64,000 bases of DNA from the NCBI RefSeq assembly GCF_021300655.1, contig NZ_JAJTNB010000001.1:321770-385769 (forward strand). The letters run 5' to 3'. This document shows positions 27,513 through 34,629 of this stretch, one piece after another (position 1 is the first letter of the stretch; each line of letters opens with the position of its first letter). The notes under the pieces are model-generated. The model had not been told where the DNA came from. It made no database searches and saw only the letters and a list, made by a program, of their open reading frames with translations. The translations under genes were made by a program, and so were the position numbers. The stretch is from Helicobacter kayseriensis (GTDB lineage Bacteria; Campylobacterota; Campylobacteria; Campylobacterales; Helicobacteraceae).

Positions 27513-27913
27513 GCTTTGTGCATTAAGGCCTCTTGATAAGCATTGTGAAATGCTGTGAGAAAATCCCCTTGAGTTGTTTGATATGGGTTGTGGTGTTTTT
27601 CAAGCTGACTTTGATAGACCTTATTGAGGCGATAAAGCGATTGAGCTGCAAAAATCTTTTCACTCTCAGTCATTTCCGCAGTCGCCCTTAAAAATGCACG
27701 ATATTCATCATCACTCATTCTTTCTAAAATAGAAAGACCATAAGTCTGACGCTGGATTTCCCCCAATGGAGGGATGGAATTTTGCTCTTGTTCTCTTGAT
27801 GCCCTATCTTCTTTTATTTGATTTGGATCGCCAATATTGGCATCTTTCAAGTATTGGGATTGAAGTGTCTGCGTATTGTGAGAAAATGGTTGATATGAAG
27901 TTTGAATCTGCAT
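27509..27913 (-). CDS. Unrecognised 134-residue protein under a sigma-54-like promoter
   Basis: I do not recognise the family. The protein begins MQIQTSYQPFSHNTQTL, has a polar Gln/Asn-rich first half, then two helix-like segments (SILERMSDDEYRAFLRATAEM and SEKIFAAQSLYRLNKVYQ) and ends QEALMHKA. There is no signal peptide or membrane segment. AAAAGGAG precedes the ATG. A GG-N10-GC sigma-54-type promoter lies about 30 bases upstream, overlapping the pseC stop codon. In Helicobacter, sigma-54 mainly serves middle flagellar genes, so a flagellar role is a reasonable inference. Its stop codon TAA shares a TTAA palindrome with the convergent amidotransferase stop. Confidence 0.85.
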   Translation of the reverse strand: MQIQTSYQPFSHNTQTLQSQYLKDANIGDPNQIKEDRASREQEQNSIPPLGEIQRQTYGLSILERMSDDEYRAFLRATAEMTESEKIFAAQSLYRLNKVYQSQLEKHHNPYQTTQGDFLTAFHNAYQEALMHKA

Positions 27914-27944
27914 CTTTTCTCCTTTTCTTCTTTGCAGAAGAAAA

Positions 27945-27958
27945 GCAAAAAAGATTCC
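27945..27958 (-). promoter_or_regulatory. Putative sigma-54 (RpoN) promoter
   Basis: On the minus strand the sequence reads TAGGAATCTTTTTTGCTTTT: GG (27958-27957), ten bases, then GC (27946-27945), with the T-tract before GC and TT after it, as in RpoN promoters. The expected transcript start, near 27933, gives a leader of about 20 bases to the ATG at 27913. The promoter overlaps the last codon of pseC. Confidence 0.6.
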
Positions 27959-29058
27959 TAAATTTTAGAAAAAATCTCCAAAATCACCTCTGCTGTTTTT
28001 TGTGCATCTTCCATTGACATCATCTGATGACAAGGAATAGAAATCTCAGCATTATAAAAACGCTCAGTATTATAAAGAGGAGACTGTACAAAAGGGCGAT
28101 ATAAACTCAAAAGATGAATGGGTTTATAATGCACTTGGACACCTAGACCACTTTTTTGCATCAAGGAAAAAATACTTTCTTTGGCACACCAATACTTTTG
28201 CTTCAAGAAAATAGGATAAAGATGGCGAGAACTTTTTATATGCGAAGGAATCAAAAGAATATCAAAGCAAGGATGATTGGCAAAAATCTGATCATAATAT
28301 TGTGCAATCTTCTCTCTTTGAGCGATAAATAGATCAAGGCGCTTAAGTTGAGATCTTCCAAGAGATGCCGAAAAATCATTCATTCTAAAATTAAAACCGC
28401 TTTGTAGAACATCACTATTCCACAATGCTTTTTTAATCACTCCATGAGAGCGTACAAGCCTTGCTTTTTGATATATCTCCTCACAATTTGTTGCAAGAGC
28501 TCCCCCTTCGCCAGTAGTAATAGGTTTTAAGGCATGGAAGCTAAACACACTCGCATCAGCCAAATTCCCAATCTTTTTCCCCCTATACTCTCCACCCATA
28601 CTATGAGAACTATCAGAAATAAACATTACTCCATAATCTTTAGCAATCCTTTGGATCTCTTCAACCTCGACACTTTTGCCTGCATAATCCACACTCACAA
28701 TGGCTTTTGTTTTGGAAGTGATTAGTGATGGAATCTTTTTTTCATCAATATTGCCATCTATTTTAATATCACAAAACACAGGTCTTGCACCATTTTCAAG
28801 AAGCATATTAGAAGTTGCAACAAAACTCAATGGCGTTGTAATCACTTCACAATCCTGCACTCCTATTGCTCGATAAACACTGAACAATGCAGAAGTTGCA
28901 GAATTAAAAACAAGGGCATATTTCACACCCAAATATTGTGCAAGCTCTTGCTCAAAAGCCTCAACTTGCTTCCCCTGAGTAATCAAATCAGATTGCAAAG
29001 CCTCTATGACGGCTTGAATATCATCTTGATTAATTGATTGTCTACTATAAGGATTCAT
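27958..29058 (-). CDS. pseC: UDP-4-amino-4,6-dideoxy-N-acetyl-beta-L-altrosamine transaminase (PseC)
   Basis: This 366-residue PLP-dependent DegT/DnrJ-type aminotransferase belongs to the pseudaminic acid pathway that makes the sugar for flagellin glycosylation. It closely resembles H. pylori PseC as I remember it: ALVFNSATSAL, ITTPLSFVATSNMLLE, KAIVSVDYAGKSVEVEEIQ, ISDSSHSMGGEY, and SVFSFHALKPITTGEGGAL with the PLP lysine. The C-terminus contains VQVHYKPIHLLSLY and EISIPCH. It overlaps the upstream coiled-coil gene by 4 bases and so is translated in line with accB-accC. A sigma-54-like promoter for the next gene lies across its stop codon. Confidence 0.93.
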   Translation of the reverse strand: MNPYSRQSINQDDIQAVIEALQSDLITQGKQVEAFEQELAQYLGVKYALVFNSATSALFSVYRAIGVQDCEVITTPLSFVATSNMLLENGARPVFCDIKIDGNIDEKKIPSLITSKTKAIVSVDYAGKSVEVEEIQRIAKDYGVMFISDSSHSMGGEYRGKKIGNLADASVFSFHALKPITTGEGGALATNCEEIYQKARLVRSHGVIKKALWNSDVLQSGFNFRMNDFSASLGRSQLKRLDLFIAQREKIAQYYDQIFANHPCFDILLIPSHIKSSRHLYPIFLKQKYWCAKESIFSLMQKSGLGVQVHYKPIHLLSLYRPFVQSPLYNTERFYNAEISIPCHQMMSMEDAQKTAEVILEIFSKI

Positions 29059-29612
29059 GCGATCAAATCGCGGAAAGATGAACTTAGACGTTCAGCATTG
29101 TGGGCATTTTTGAAGTTTGGATGCTTAAGCTTTTTCTCATCAAATCCAACCTCTTGCTGAGTATGAAAAAAATCTTCTATCTCTTGCTCTGTTTTTTTAA
29201 GCAAATTCTTAATTTGAACTTGGATTTTTTCTACCCCATTCCTCATATTGCTAACTTGATTTGATGAAATTTGATTTGATTCCCTGATCTTAAAATGTTT
29301 CGCCTCATTCAATAACGGAGAGAGCTTTGCTTGCAGATTTTTAATCTTAGCAATGAGATTTTGCTGAGTATTTTGATACTGAGCTTGATGATCAAGACTT
29401 TCTAACTCTCCAAGCTCTTTTTGGATTTGATCAAATGATACGCCAAGAGCTTGTAGTTTGGCAATCTGTTGATTTGCTTTTTTGAGCTCAACAAAAGCCG
29501 TATTTTGTAACCTATCCCTCTCTTTATCTTTTGATTTTGTTTTTTTGACATCAAAAGACCCTGCAGGGGGGACTGTCCCTAAAATATGAGTCTGATAAGA
29601 CTCAATTTTCAT
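29055..29612 (-). CDS. Unrecognised coiled-coil protein between accC and pseC
   Basis: This 185-residue hydrophilic protein has no signal peptide or membrane helix. The N-terminus reads MKIESYQTHILGTVPPAGSF, followed by a Lys-rich segment and long heptad-like helices (for example LKKANQQIAKLQALGVSF, NLIAKIKNLQAKLSPLL, VEKIQVQIKNLLKKTEQEI). It overlaps accC by 4 bases and pseC by 4, so it is translationally coupled on both sides. I do not know a function. Placement next to pseC and a gene with a sigma-54-type promoter suggests a link to flagella, but that is inference. A run of six G near the start is too short to suggest phase variation. Confidence 0.85.
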   Translation of the reverse strand: MKIESYQTHILGTVPPAGSFDVKKTKSKDKERDRLQNTAFVELKKANQQIAKLQALGVSFDQIQKELGELESLDHQAQYQNTQQNLIAKIKNLQAKLSPLLNEAKHFKIRESNQISSNQVSNMRNGVEKIQVQIKNLLKKTEQEIEDFFHTQQEVGFDEKKLKHPNFKNAHNAERLSSSFRDLIA

Positions 29613-30961
29613 TTACAAAACTCCTCTTCAAGGTATTTTGTATAAATACGCGATTGTTTGAAATCTTGATTTTCCATCATTGCAATATGAAAAGGAATCG
29701 TTGTTTTAATCCCATTAATCTTGAACTCTTTAAGAGCTCTTCTCATTCGGATGATAGCCTCCTGTCGCGTCCTTCCCCACACAACCAGCTTGCCAATCAT
29801 AGAATCATAATGCATAGGCACAGTATAGTTACAATATGCATGGCTATCCAATCTTACATGTGATCCCCCAGGTGCAATCCATTGTGTAATTTTTCCTGGA
29901 CAGGGCAAGAACGTCTTTGGATCTTCAGCTGTAATTCTGCATTCAATTGAGTGACCCTTAAAAGTAATTTCTTCTTGAGAGGGAAGCTTTTCTCCCTCAG
30001 CAATACGTATCATCCACTCAATCAAATCAAGCCCACTCACCATTTCACTTACAGTGTGCTCAACTTGCAAGCGTGTATTCATTTCCATAAAATAAAAATC
30101 TTGATGGTTTGAATCAAGCAAGAACTCAAAAGTTCCAGCCCCCACATATCCTATAAATTTTGCTGCTTGCACCGCAGTTTGAAGAAGTTTTTCTCGCACT
30201 TGAGGCGAGAGAACAACAGCCGGAGATTCTTCGATTAATTTCTGCTGTCTTCTTTGTGCAGAACAATCACGCTCGCCAATATGAACAACATTTCCGTGCT
30301 TATCTGCCAAAATTTGAACTTCAATATGCTTAGGCTTATTGATAAATTTTTCCATATAAATGGTTCCATCACCAAATGCACTCAAAGCTTCACTTTCTGC
30401 AGCCAAATACGAATTAGTGAGTTGATCTTCAGACATCACAACTCTCATCCCCCTTCCACCACCGCCTGCAGCAGCTTTAATAATCACAGGATATCCAATC
30501 TCAGAAGCAACCTGTCGCGCTTCATCCAAATCTTTTAGTGCCCCATCACTTCCCATAATCACAGGAACTCCTGCCTGTTTCATAACATCTTTAGCTTTTG
30601 ATTTGTCACTCATCAACACCATAACTTCAGAACTTGGTCCGATAAACTCAATATTATGATGTTTACAAATTTCAACAAAATGTTGATTTTCACTCAAAAA
30701 GCCATATCCTGGAAAAATTGCATCGGCTTCAAAAAGCTCTGCAGCACTAATAATTGCAGGAATATTCAGATAACTTTCACTTGATTTTTCCTTTCCAATG
30801 CAAATCTTTGCATCTGCAACATCTAAATAATGTGCATCTTTATCTGCTGTAGAATAAATCGCTACAGCTTCTTTTCCCATTTCCTGAATCGTGCGAATTG
30901 CTCTAAGAGCAATCTCACCACGATTGGCAATCAAAACTCTTTGTATCTTCTTCATATGCAT
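29609..30961 (-). CDS. accC: Biotin carboxylase subunit of acetyl-CoA carboxylase
   Basis: This 450-residue ATP-grasp enzyme carboxylates the biotin on AccB. Diagnostic segments are KIQRVLIANRGEIALRAIRT, YPVIIKAAAGGGGRGMRVV, EKFINKPKHIEVQILAD, GERDCSAQRRQQKLIEESPA, YFMEMNTRLQVEHTVSEMV and EDPKTFLPCPGKI. The start may be the ATG at 30961, overlapping the accB stop (TAATG), or the second ATG at 30955. The accB-accC pair is the standard arrangement. Its 3' end overlaps an unrelated coiled-coil gene. AccA is encoded separately at 35.9 kb, and no accD is in the window. Confidence 0.98.
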   Translation of the reverse strand: MHMKKIQRVLIANRGEIALRAIRTIQEMGKEAVAIYSTADKDAHYLDVADAKICIGKEKSSESYLNIPAIISAAELFEADAIFPGYGFLSENQHFVEICKHHNIEFIGPSSEVMVLMSDKSKAKDVMKQAGVPVIMGSDGALKDLDEARQVASEIGYPVIIKAAAGGGGRGMRVVMSEDQLTNSYLAAESEALSAFGDGTIYMEKFINKPKHIEVQILADKHGNVVHIGERDCSAQRRQQKLIEESPAVVLSPQVREKLLQTAVQAAKFIGYVGAGTFEFLLDSNHQDFYFMEMNTRLQVEHTVSEMVSGLDLIEWMIRIAEGEKLPSQEEITFKGHSIECRITAEDPKTFLPCPGKITQWIAPGGSHVRLDSHAYCNYTVPMHYDSMIGKLVVWGRTRQEAIIRMRRALKEFKINGIKTTIPFHIAMMENQDFKQSRIYTKYLEEEFCK

Positions 30962-31413
30962 TAAATCTTTTCTACTTTAATAAGTTTTGATCCAAACTCA
31001 ACAGGCTGTGCATCATTGGCAACAATTTCTACAATTTTGCAATCAAACTCTGCTTCGATCTCATTCATAATTTTCATCGCCTCAACAATCCCAATCACCT
31101 GACCTTTTTTAATTTTATCTCCAACATTTACATAGGGAGAAGCATTGGGAGATGGACATCGATAAAAAGTCCCTACCATAGGAGATTCGATAAACAATCC
31201 ACTTTCTACACTTGGAGCTTGCTGAACTTCAACTTGAGTAGGCTGAGCAACCACAACTTGTGGAGTCGCTTGAGGCAAGTTCTGAGAAACATAAGAAGAT
31301 GTCGTTTTTTCGAGACAAAGTTCAAATTCTCCATCCTTAAGAGAAATCTTAGACATTTCTTTTTGCGAAAAAAGCTCAATTAATTTTTCTATTTCTTTAA
31401 GATTCATTATCAA
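30961..31413 (-). CDS. accB: Biotin carboxyl carrier protein of acetyl-CoA carboxylase
   Basis: This 150-residue carrier holds biotin on the lysine of EAMKIMNEIEA in a C-terminal biotinyl domain (VGTFYRCPSPNASPYVNVGDKIKKGQ). A Pro/Gln/Val-rich flexible linker (QATPQVVVAQPTQVEVQQAPSV) separates it from the N-terminal region. The start is the ATG at 31413 or the second ATG at 31407 (MNLKEIEKL). It is the first gene of accB-accC and is divergent from dcd, across a 144-base spacer containing AT-rich promoter-like sequence for both. Confidence 0.97.
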   Translation of the reverse strand: MIMNLKEIEKLIELFSQKEMSKISLKDGEFELCLEKTTSSYVSQNLPQATPQVVVAQPTQVEVQQAPSVESGLFIESPMVGTFYRCPSPNASPYVNVGDKIKKGQVIGIVEAMKIMNEIEAEFDCKIVEIVANDAQPVEFGSKLIKVEKI

Positions 31414-31507
31414 TCCTTAATATTTAAAATAAACATTTATTCATCTAATTATGATAGGAAATCCCCATCAAGTGAGCCTTCAACTCTGTATTTATAAGCA
31501 AGTTTGC

Positions 31508-31513
31508 TATCAT
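31508..31513 (+). promoter_or_regulatory. Putative -10 box of dcd
   Basis: TTTGCTATCATAACATAAA holds TATCAT at 31508-31513, about 45 bases before the dcd ATG in the accB-dcd divergent spacer. The opposite strand has a similar TATCATAAT for accB near 31455. The assignment rests on sequence only. Confidence 0.35.
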
Positions 31514-31557
31514 AACATAAAACAAAATTTTAAAATTCTTCATTTTAAGGATAAGAA

Positions 31558-32115
31558 ATGGGTCTTAAATCAGATAACTGGATTCGGGAAATGAGTCTAA
31601 AGCATGCAATGATATCCCCCTTTTGCGAAAAACAAATTGGGCGAGGTGTTGTAAGTTATGGACTTAGCAGTTATGGCTATGATATTCGCATCAGCGACGA
31701 ATTTAAAATTTTTACAAATATTAATGCAACGGTTGTTGATCCCAAGAATTTTGATTGTGCAAATGTTGTGGAACACAAAGGAGAAATATGTATTGTTCCG
31801 CCCAATTCTTTTGCCCTTGCCTCAACAATAGAATATTTCAAAATGCCACGAGATGTCTTGGCGATATGCTTGGGGAAAAGCACTTATGCTCGTTGTGGAA
31901 TCATTGTAAATGTCACTCCATTTGAGCCCGAATTTGAAGGACATATCACAATCGAAATCAGCAATACCACACCCCTTCCTGCCAAAATCTATGCAAATGA
32001 AGGGATCGCTCAAGTGCTCTTTTTGCAAGGTGATGAGATATGCCAAACAAGCTATAAGGATAAATCTGGAAAATATCAAGGACAACAAGGAATCACTCTC
32101 CCAAGGATTCTATAG
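31558..32115 (+). CDS. dcd: dCTP deaminase
   Basis: This 185-residue enzyme deaminates dCTP to dUTP in thymidylate synthesis. Recognised segments are [69 protein letters not shown] (the active-site Arg/Glu region, given here as overlapping parts of one block from about residues 101 to 132), and the C-terminal [22 protein letters not shown] lies before the ATG. It is a single gene transcribed divergently from accB. Confidence 0.97.
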   Translation: MGLKSDNWIREMSLKHAMISPFCEKQIGRGVVSYGLSSYGYDIRISDEFKIFTNINATVVDPKNFDCANVVEHKGEICIVPPNSFALASTIEYFKMPRDVLAICLGKSTYARCGIIVNVTPFEPEFEGHITIEISNTTPLPAKIYANEGIAQVLFLQGDEICQTSYKDKSGKYQGQQGITLPRIL

Positions 32116-32183
32116 CCTTGGCTTTCCTATTCTTATCCCCTTCCAAAGCAAAAAGGAATAGAAGGATCAATCCGAATCAAAAT

Positions 32184-32783
32184 CTAGAAAAAATAAGAAT
32201 AACGCACAGCATATTTTGCTCTTCCTCTAATATCATCTGTCGAATCAAAAGAGATAGTGTGTTTAGAGGGATCAATATACTTTGAAGAGACCAAATAACT
32301 TACACTAAAGCCCAACATCGCTCCAGCCACAACCTGAAAAGGTGTATGCTTTTGAGCCAGAATTCTTGAATAACCAACAAAACTCGCCAAAATAGCTGCA
32401 GGAAGAGCTAGCTTCCAGCCATAGCGTTTTTGCAAAAACCCTACAGCACTAAAGGCTGAAGCAGTATGTCCCGAAGGAAACCCTTGAAAATTTGAACCAT
32501 TGGGCCTTTTGGCAAATTGAACAAGGTTTGAATCTCTTTTGCTTATAGCATGCAGAACCTGCTTGGAAATAAGCACCGCTCCCATAGTAGATCCAAAGCC
32601 AATTGCAAGCTCCTTGATTCCCTCATAATCCTTAATCGAAAGAGCATAAATTGCCGCAGCTAAGGGCAAAAACTGAAATATATCCCCAGTGCGCTCTATA
32701 ATCCGATGCGCCTGAGTTTCCGCTTTTATATTCTGAACAAAAAACAAACAAGAAAATAGAACCAAACAACATATCTTTTTCAT
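32184..32783 (-). CDS. PAP2-family phosphatase, exported or membrane-bound
   Basis: This 199-residue protein has an N-terminal signal/anchor (MKKICCLVLFSCLFFVQNIKA) and PAP2-type motifs. KRDSNLVQFAKRP precedes GFPSGHTASAF, and GYSRILAQKHTPFQVVAG forms the third motif, in which the usual aspartate after the histidine (HxxxD) is Gln. Several hydrophobic segments follow. Lipid A or undecaprenyl phosphate are possible substrates, since Helicobacter PAP2 enzymes dephosphorylate lipid A. The ATG at 32783 is chosen because a longer reading would run through the tRNA-Arg gene. There is a modest purine-rich (AAGAG) sequence upstream. Confidence 0.88.
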   Translation of the reverse strand: MKKICCLVLFSCLFFVQNIKAETQAHRIIERTGDIFQFLPLAAAIYALSIKDYEGIKELAIGFGSTMGAVLISKQVLHAISKRDSNLVQFAKRPNGSNFQGFPSGHTASAFSAVGFLQKRYGWKLALPAAILASFVGYSRILAQKHTPFQVVAGAMLGFSVSYLVSSKYIDPSKHTISFDSTDDIRGRAKYAVRYSYFF

Positions 32784-32886
32784 TCTAAAACTCTTACAAA
32801 CTAAACTTAAAACAATTTTAATCGCAAAAACCCAACTAAGCTCAAAGTTTAAAAGGAATTTTTTAAAAGGAGAGAAATTATATTTA

Positions 32887-32963
32887 TGGTATGCCCAGAG
32901 GGATTCAAACCCCCGACCTACAGGACCGCAACCTGTTGCTCTATTCAGCTGAGCTATGGACAC
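32887..32963 (-). tRNA. tRNA-Arg (anticodon GCG)
   Basis: A 77-base cloverleaf folds: acceptor GTGTCCA with TGGGCAT (G1 pairs with U72, T4 with G69), D-stem GCTC/GAGC, anticodon stem ACAGG/CCTGT with loop TTGCGGT (anticodon GCG), T-stem GGGGG/CCCTC, discriminator A and encoded CCA. The T-loop reads TTTGAAT, with T where C56 is usual. It should read CGC and CGU codons. A TATAAT box lies upstream. Confidence 0.95.
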
Positions 32964-32988
32964 ATATTTAAAAGTCTTGAGGGGCGAA

Positions 32989-32994
32989 ATTATA
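32989..32994 (-). promoter_or_regulatory. Promoter -10 box of tRNA-Arg(GCG)
   Basis: On the minus strand CTACTGTATAATTTCGCCCC holds TATAAT, followed by a GC-rich stretch at the expected start point and the tRNA 5' end about 26 bases further on. A GC-rich discriminator is typical of stable RNA promoters. Confidence 0.65.
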
Positions 32995-33177
32995 CAGTAG
33001 AAATACACTTTATTGAGAAAAAAATCCAAAAAATAAATTAAAATTTGATCCTCTATTTCTTGGGCTTTCTTTTGTAGATATTTGGTATCCAAAACTATAT
33101 ATAAGAGGTTAGGATCAATTCAATCAAAAGAACCAAAGACTTTAGAGAAGATTTCATTTAAGATTGGTGGTGATTTT

Positions 33178-33390
33178 ATGCCAGGCATTAAAATGCGTGA
33201 AAGCGAATCTTTTGATGAAGGCTACAGAAAATTCAAAAAACAAACTGATCGCAATCTTGTTGTAACAGAGTGCAGAGCAAGAAGATTTTTTGAATCTAAT
33301 ACTGAGAAGCGCAAAAAGCAAAAGATTAATGCAAAGAAAAAGATGCTCAAGCGTCTTTATATGCTACGACGCTACGAGTCTCGACTCTAA
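33178..33390 (+). CDS. rpsU: 30S ribosomal protein S21
   Basis: This 70-residue, strongly basic protein of the small ribosomal subunit begins [17 protein letters not shown] and ends [13 protein letters not shown], as typical of epsilon-group S21. The ATG at 33178 is used because the upstream in-frame extension is not conserved S21 sequence and a GGTGGTG purine-rich stretch precedes it. It is a single gene followed by a hairpin. Confidence 0.97.
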   Translation: MPGIKMRESESFDEGYRKFKKQTDRNLVVTECRARRFFESNTEKRKKQKINAKKKMLKRLYMLRRYESRL

Positions 33391-33394
33391 TTCT

Positions 33395-33414
33395 TCCCTC
33401 TTTTATTGGAGGGA
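33395..33414 (+). terminator. Hairpin downstream of rpsU
   Basis: TCCCTC (33395-33400) and GAGGGA (33409-33414) form a 6-bp GC-rich stem with an 8-base loop shortly after the rpsU stop. No real T-run follows. A hairpin with the same stem letters lies between acpP and fabF, so this may be a shared RNA-processing type of element rather than an intrinsic terminator. Confidence 0.4.
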
Positions 33415-33470
33415 GAAATCTTCTTCAATAAGCTTCATTTTATTATTTCATTAGGTTTTTTATTCTTTTG

Positions 33471-33476
33471 TAGAAT
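33471..33476 (+). promoter_or_regulatory. Putative -10 box of fabG
   Basis: TTTTGTAGAATCC holds TAGAAT at 33471-33476, 34 bases before the fabG ATG, with T-rich sequence upstream as usual for promoters of this group. Confidence 0.5.
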
Positions 33477-33510
33477 CCTGACTTTATTTTTAAAAACTTA
33501 AGGATTTTTT

Positions 33511-34254
33511 ATGAAATTTAGTGGAAAAAATGTACTAATCACTGGTTCAAGTCGTGGCATTGGAGCAGAAATCGCTAAAACTCTAGCAGAGTATGGATTA
33601 AAAGTATGGATCAATTATCGCTCAAAACCTGAACTTGCTGATGCCCTACAAAATGAAATCCAATCTTTGGGCGGGAAAGCAGCTGTAATTGGCTTTGATG
33701 CTTCCGATGAAGAGGCATTTATACAGGCAATTTCAACTATCGTAGAAAGCGATGGAGAGCTTGCCTACCTTGTTAATAATGCAGGTATCACTAATGACAA
33801 ATTAGCATTGCGTATGAAAATGGAAGATTTCACATCTGTTCTTGATGCCAATTTAAAGTCTTGCTTCATTGGGTGTAGAGAAGCTCTCAAAATTATGAGT
33901 AAGCAACGCAAAGGATCTGTTGTCAATATCGCTTCAATTATTGGAGAGCGAGGAAATGCTGGACAAACTAATTATGCAGCAAGCAAAGGAGGAATGATTG
34001 CAATGACAAAATCCTTTGCATATGAAGGGGCAAGTCGCAATGTGCGCTTCAACTCTGTCACTCCAGGCTTTATTCAAACAGAAATGACAGAACACCTTAA
34101 GCCCGAGGTTAAGGATTATTATTTACAAAGCATTCCTCTTGGGCGATTAGGAAACCCTCGAGAAATCGCAGAATCTGTTGCTTTTTTGCTTAGCGATGGA
34201 GCTTCTTATATTACAGGAGAAACGTTGAAAGTCAATGGCGGGCTATACATGTGA
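33511..34254 (+). CDS. fabG: 3-oxoacyl-ACP reductase
   Basis: This 247-residue short-chain dehydrogenase carries out the first reduction of fatty acid elongation with NADPH. The cofactor motif is TGSSRGIGAEIA. Further conserved segments are NNAGITND, and the catalytic Ser-Tyr-Lys set in NIASIIGERGNAGQTNYAASKGG (quoted as parts: NIASIIGE and NYAASKGG). The C-terminal ASYITGETLKVNGGLYM is classical. It begins the plus-strand fabG-acpP-fabF-accA cluster. Confidence 0.97.
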   Translation: MKFSGKNVLITGSSRGIGAEIAKTLAEYGLKVWINYRSKPELADALQNEIQSLGGKAAVIGFDASDEEAFIQAISTIVESDGELAYLVNNAGITNDKLALRMKMEDFTSVLDANLKSCFIGCREALKIMSKQRKGSVVNIASIIGERGNAGQTNYAASKGGMIAMTKSFAYEGASRNVRFNSVTPGFIQTEMTEHLKPEVKDYYLQSIPLGRLGNPREIAESVAFLLSDGASYITGETLKVNGGLYM

Positions 34255-34288
34255 TACAAAACTCACATCAAACATAAATATTTTTTGT

Positions 34289-34294
34289 TAGAAT
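34289..34294 (+). promoter_or_regulatory. Putative -10 box of acpP
   Basis: TTTTTTGTTAGAATCACC holds TAGAAT at 34289-34294, 62 bases before the acpP ATG and after the fabG stop. It would allow separate, strong expression of acyl carrier protein. Confidence 0.45.
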
Positions 34295-34356
34295 CACCGC
34301 TTTGATCCTATCGTTGAGATTAAAAACATTAAATAATGCAATTTAAGGAGTGCAAA

Positions 34357-34587
34357 ATGGCAACTTTTGATGATGTAAAAGCAATTGTAGTAGAACAACT
34401 TGGTGTAAGCGCTGATGAAGTTAAGCTTGAATCAAAGTTTGTTGATGATTTGAACGCTGACTCACTAGATGTTGTTGAGCTTGTCATGGCATTAGAAGAA
34501 AAATTAGGAATTGAAATTCCTGATGAAGTGGCAGAAAAAATGACAACAGTTGGTGATGTTGTAACTTATATTGAAGAAAAAAAATAA
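34357..34587 (+). CDS. acpP: Acyl carrier protein
   Basis: This 76-residue acidic carrier holds the growing acyl chain on phosphopantetheine attached to the serine of the DSLD motif ([19 protein letters not shown]). The ATG at 34357 has AAGGAG seven bases upstream and gives [16 protein letters not shown], the expected N-terminus; an upstream in-frame ATG would add seven unrelated residues. It sits between fabG and fabF with its own putative promoter and a downstream hairpin. Confidence 0.98.
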   Translation: MATFDDVKAIVVEQLGVSADEVKLESKFVDDLNADSLDVVELVMALEEKLGIEIPDEVAEKMTTVGDVVTYIEEKK

Positions 34588-34589
34588 AA

Positions 34590-34607
34590 TCCCTCTTTTA
34601 TGAGGGA
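34590..34607 (+). terminator. Hairpin between acpP and fabF
   Basis: TCCCTC (34590-34595) and GAGGGA (34602-34607) form a 6-bp stem with a 6-base loop immediately after the acpP stop and before the fabF ribosome-binding site. An A-rich stretch follows, not a T-run. It may protect the acpP 3' end or attenuate fabF transcription. Confidence 0.4.
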
Positions 34608-34629
34608 AAACAATTAAAGGAGCAAAAAA

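Noticed and set aside
29566-29571. Run of six G as a phase-variable tract
   Set aside because: Helicobacter phase-variable tracts are usually nine or more; six is too short. The six-C run near 44517-44522 is rejected for the same reason.
32784-33092. N-terminal extension of the PAP2 gene
   Set aside because: It would translate through the tRNA-Arg(GCG) gene; a normal signal peptide starts at 32783.
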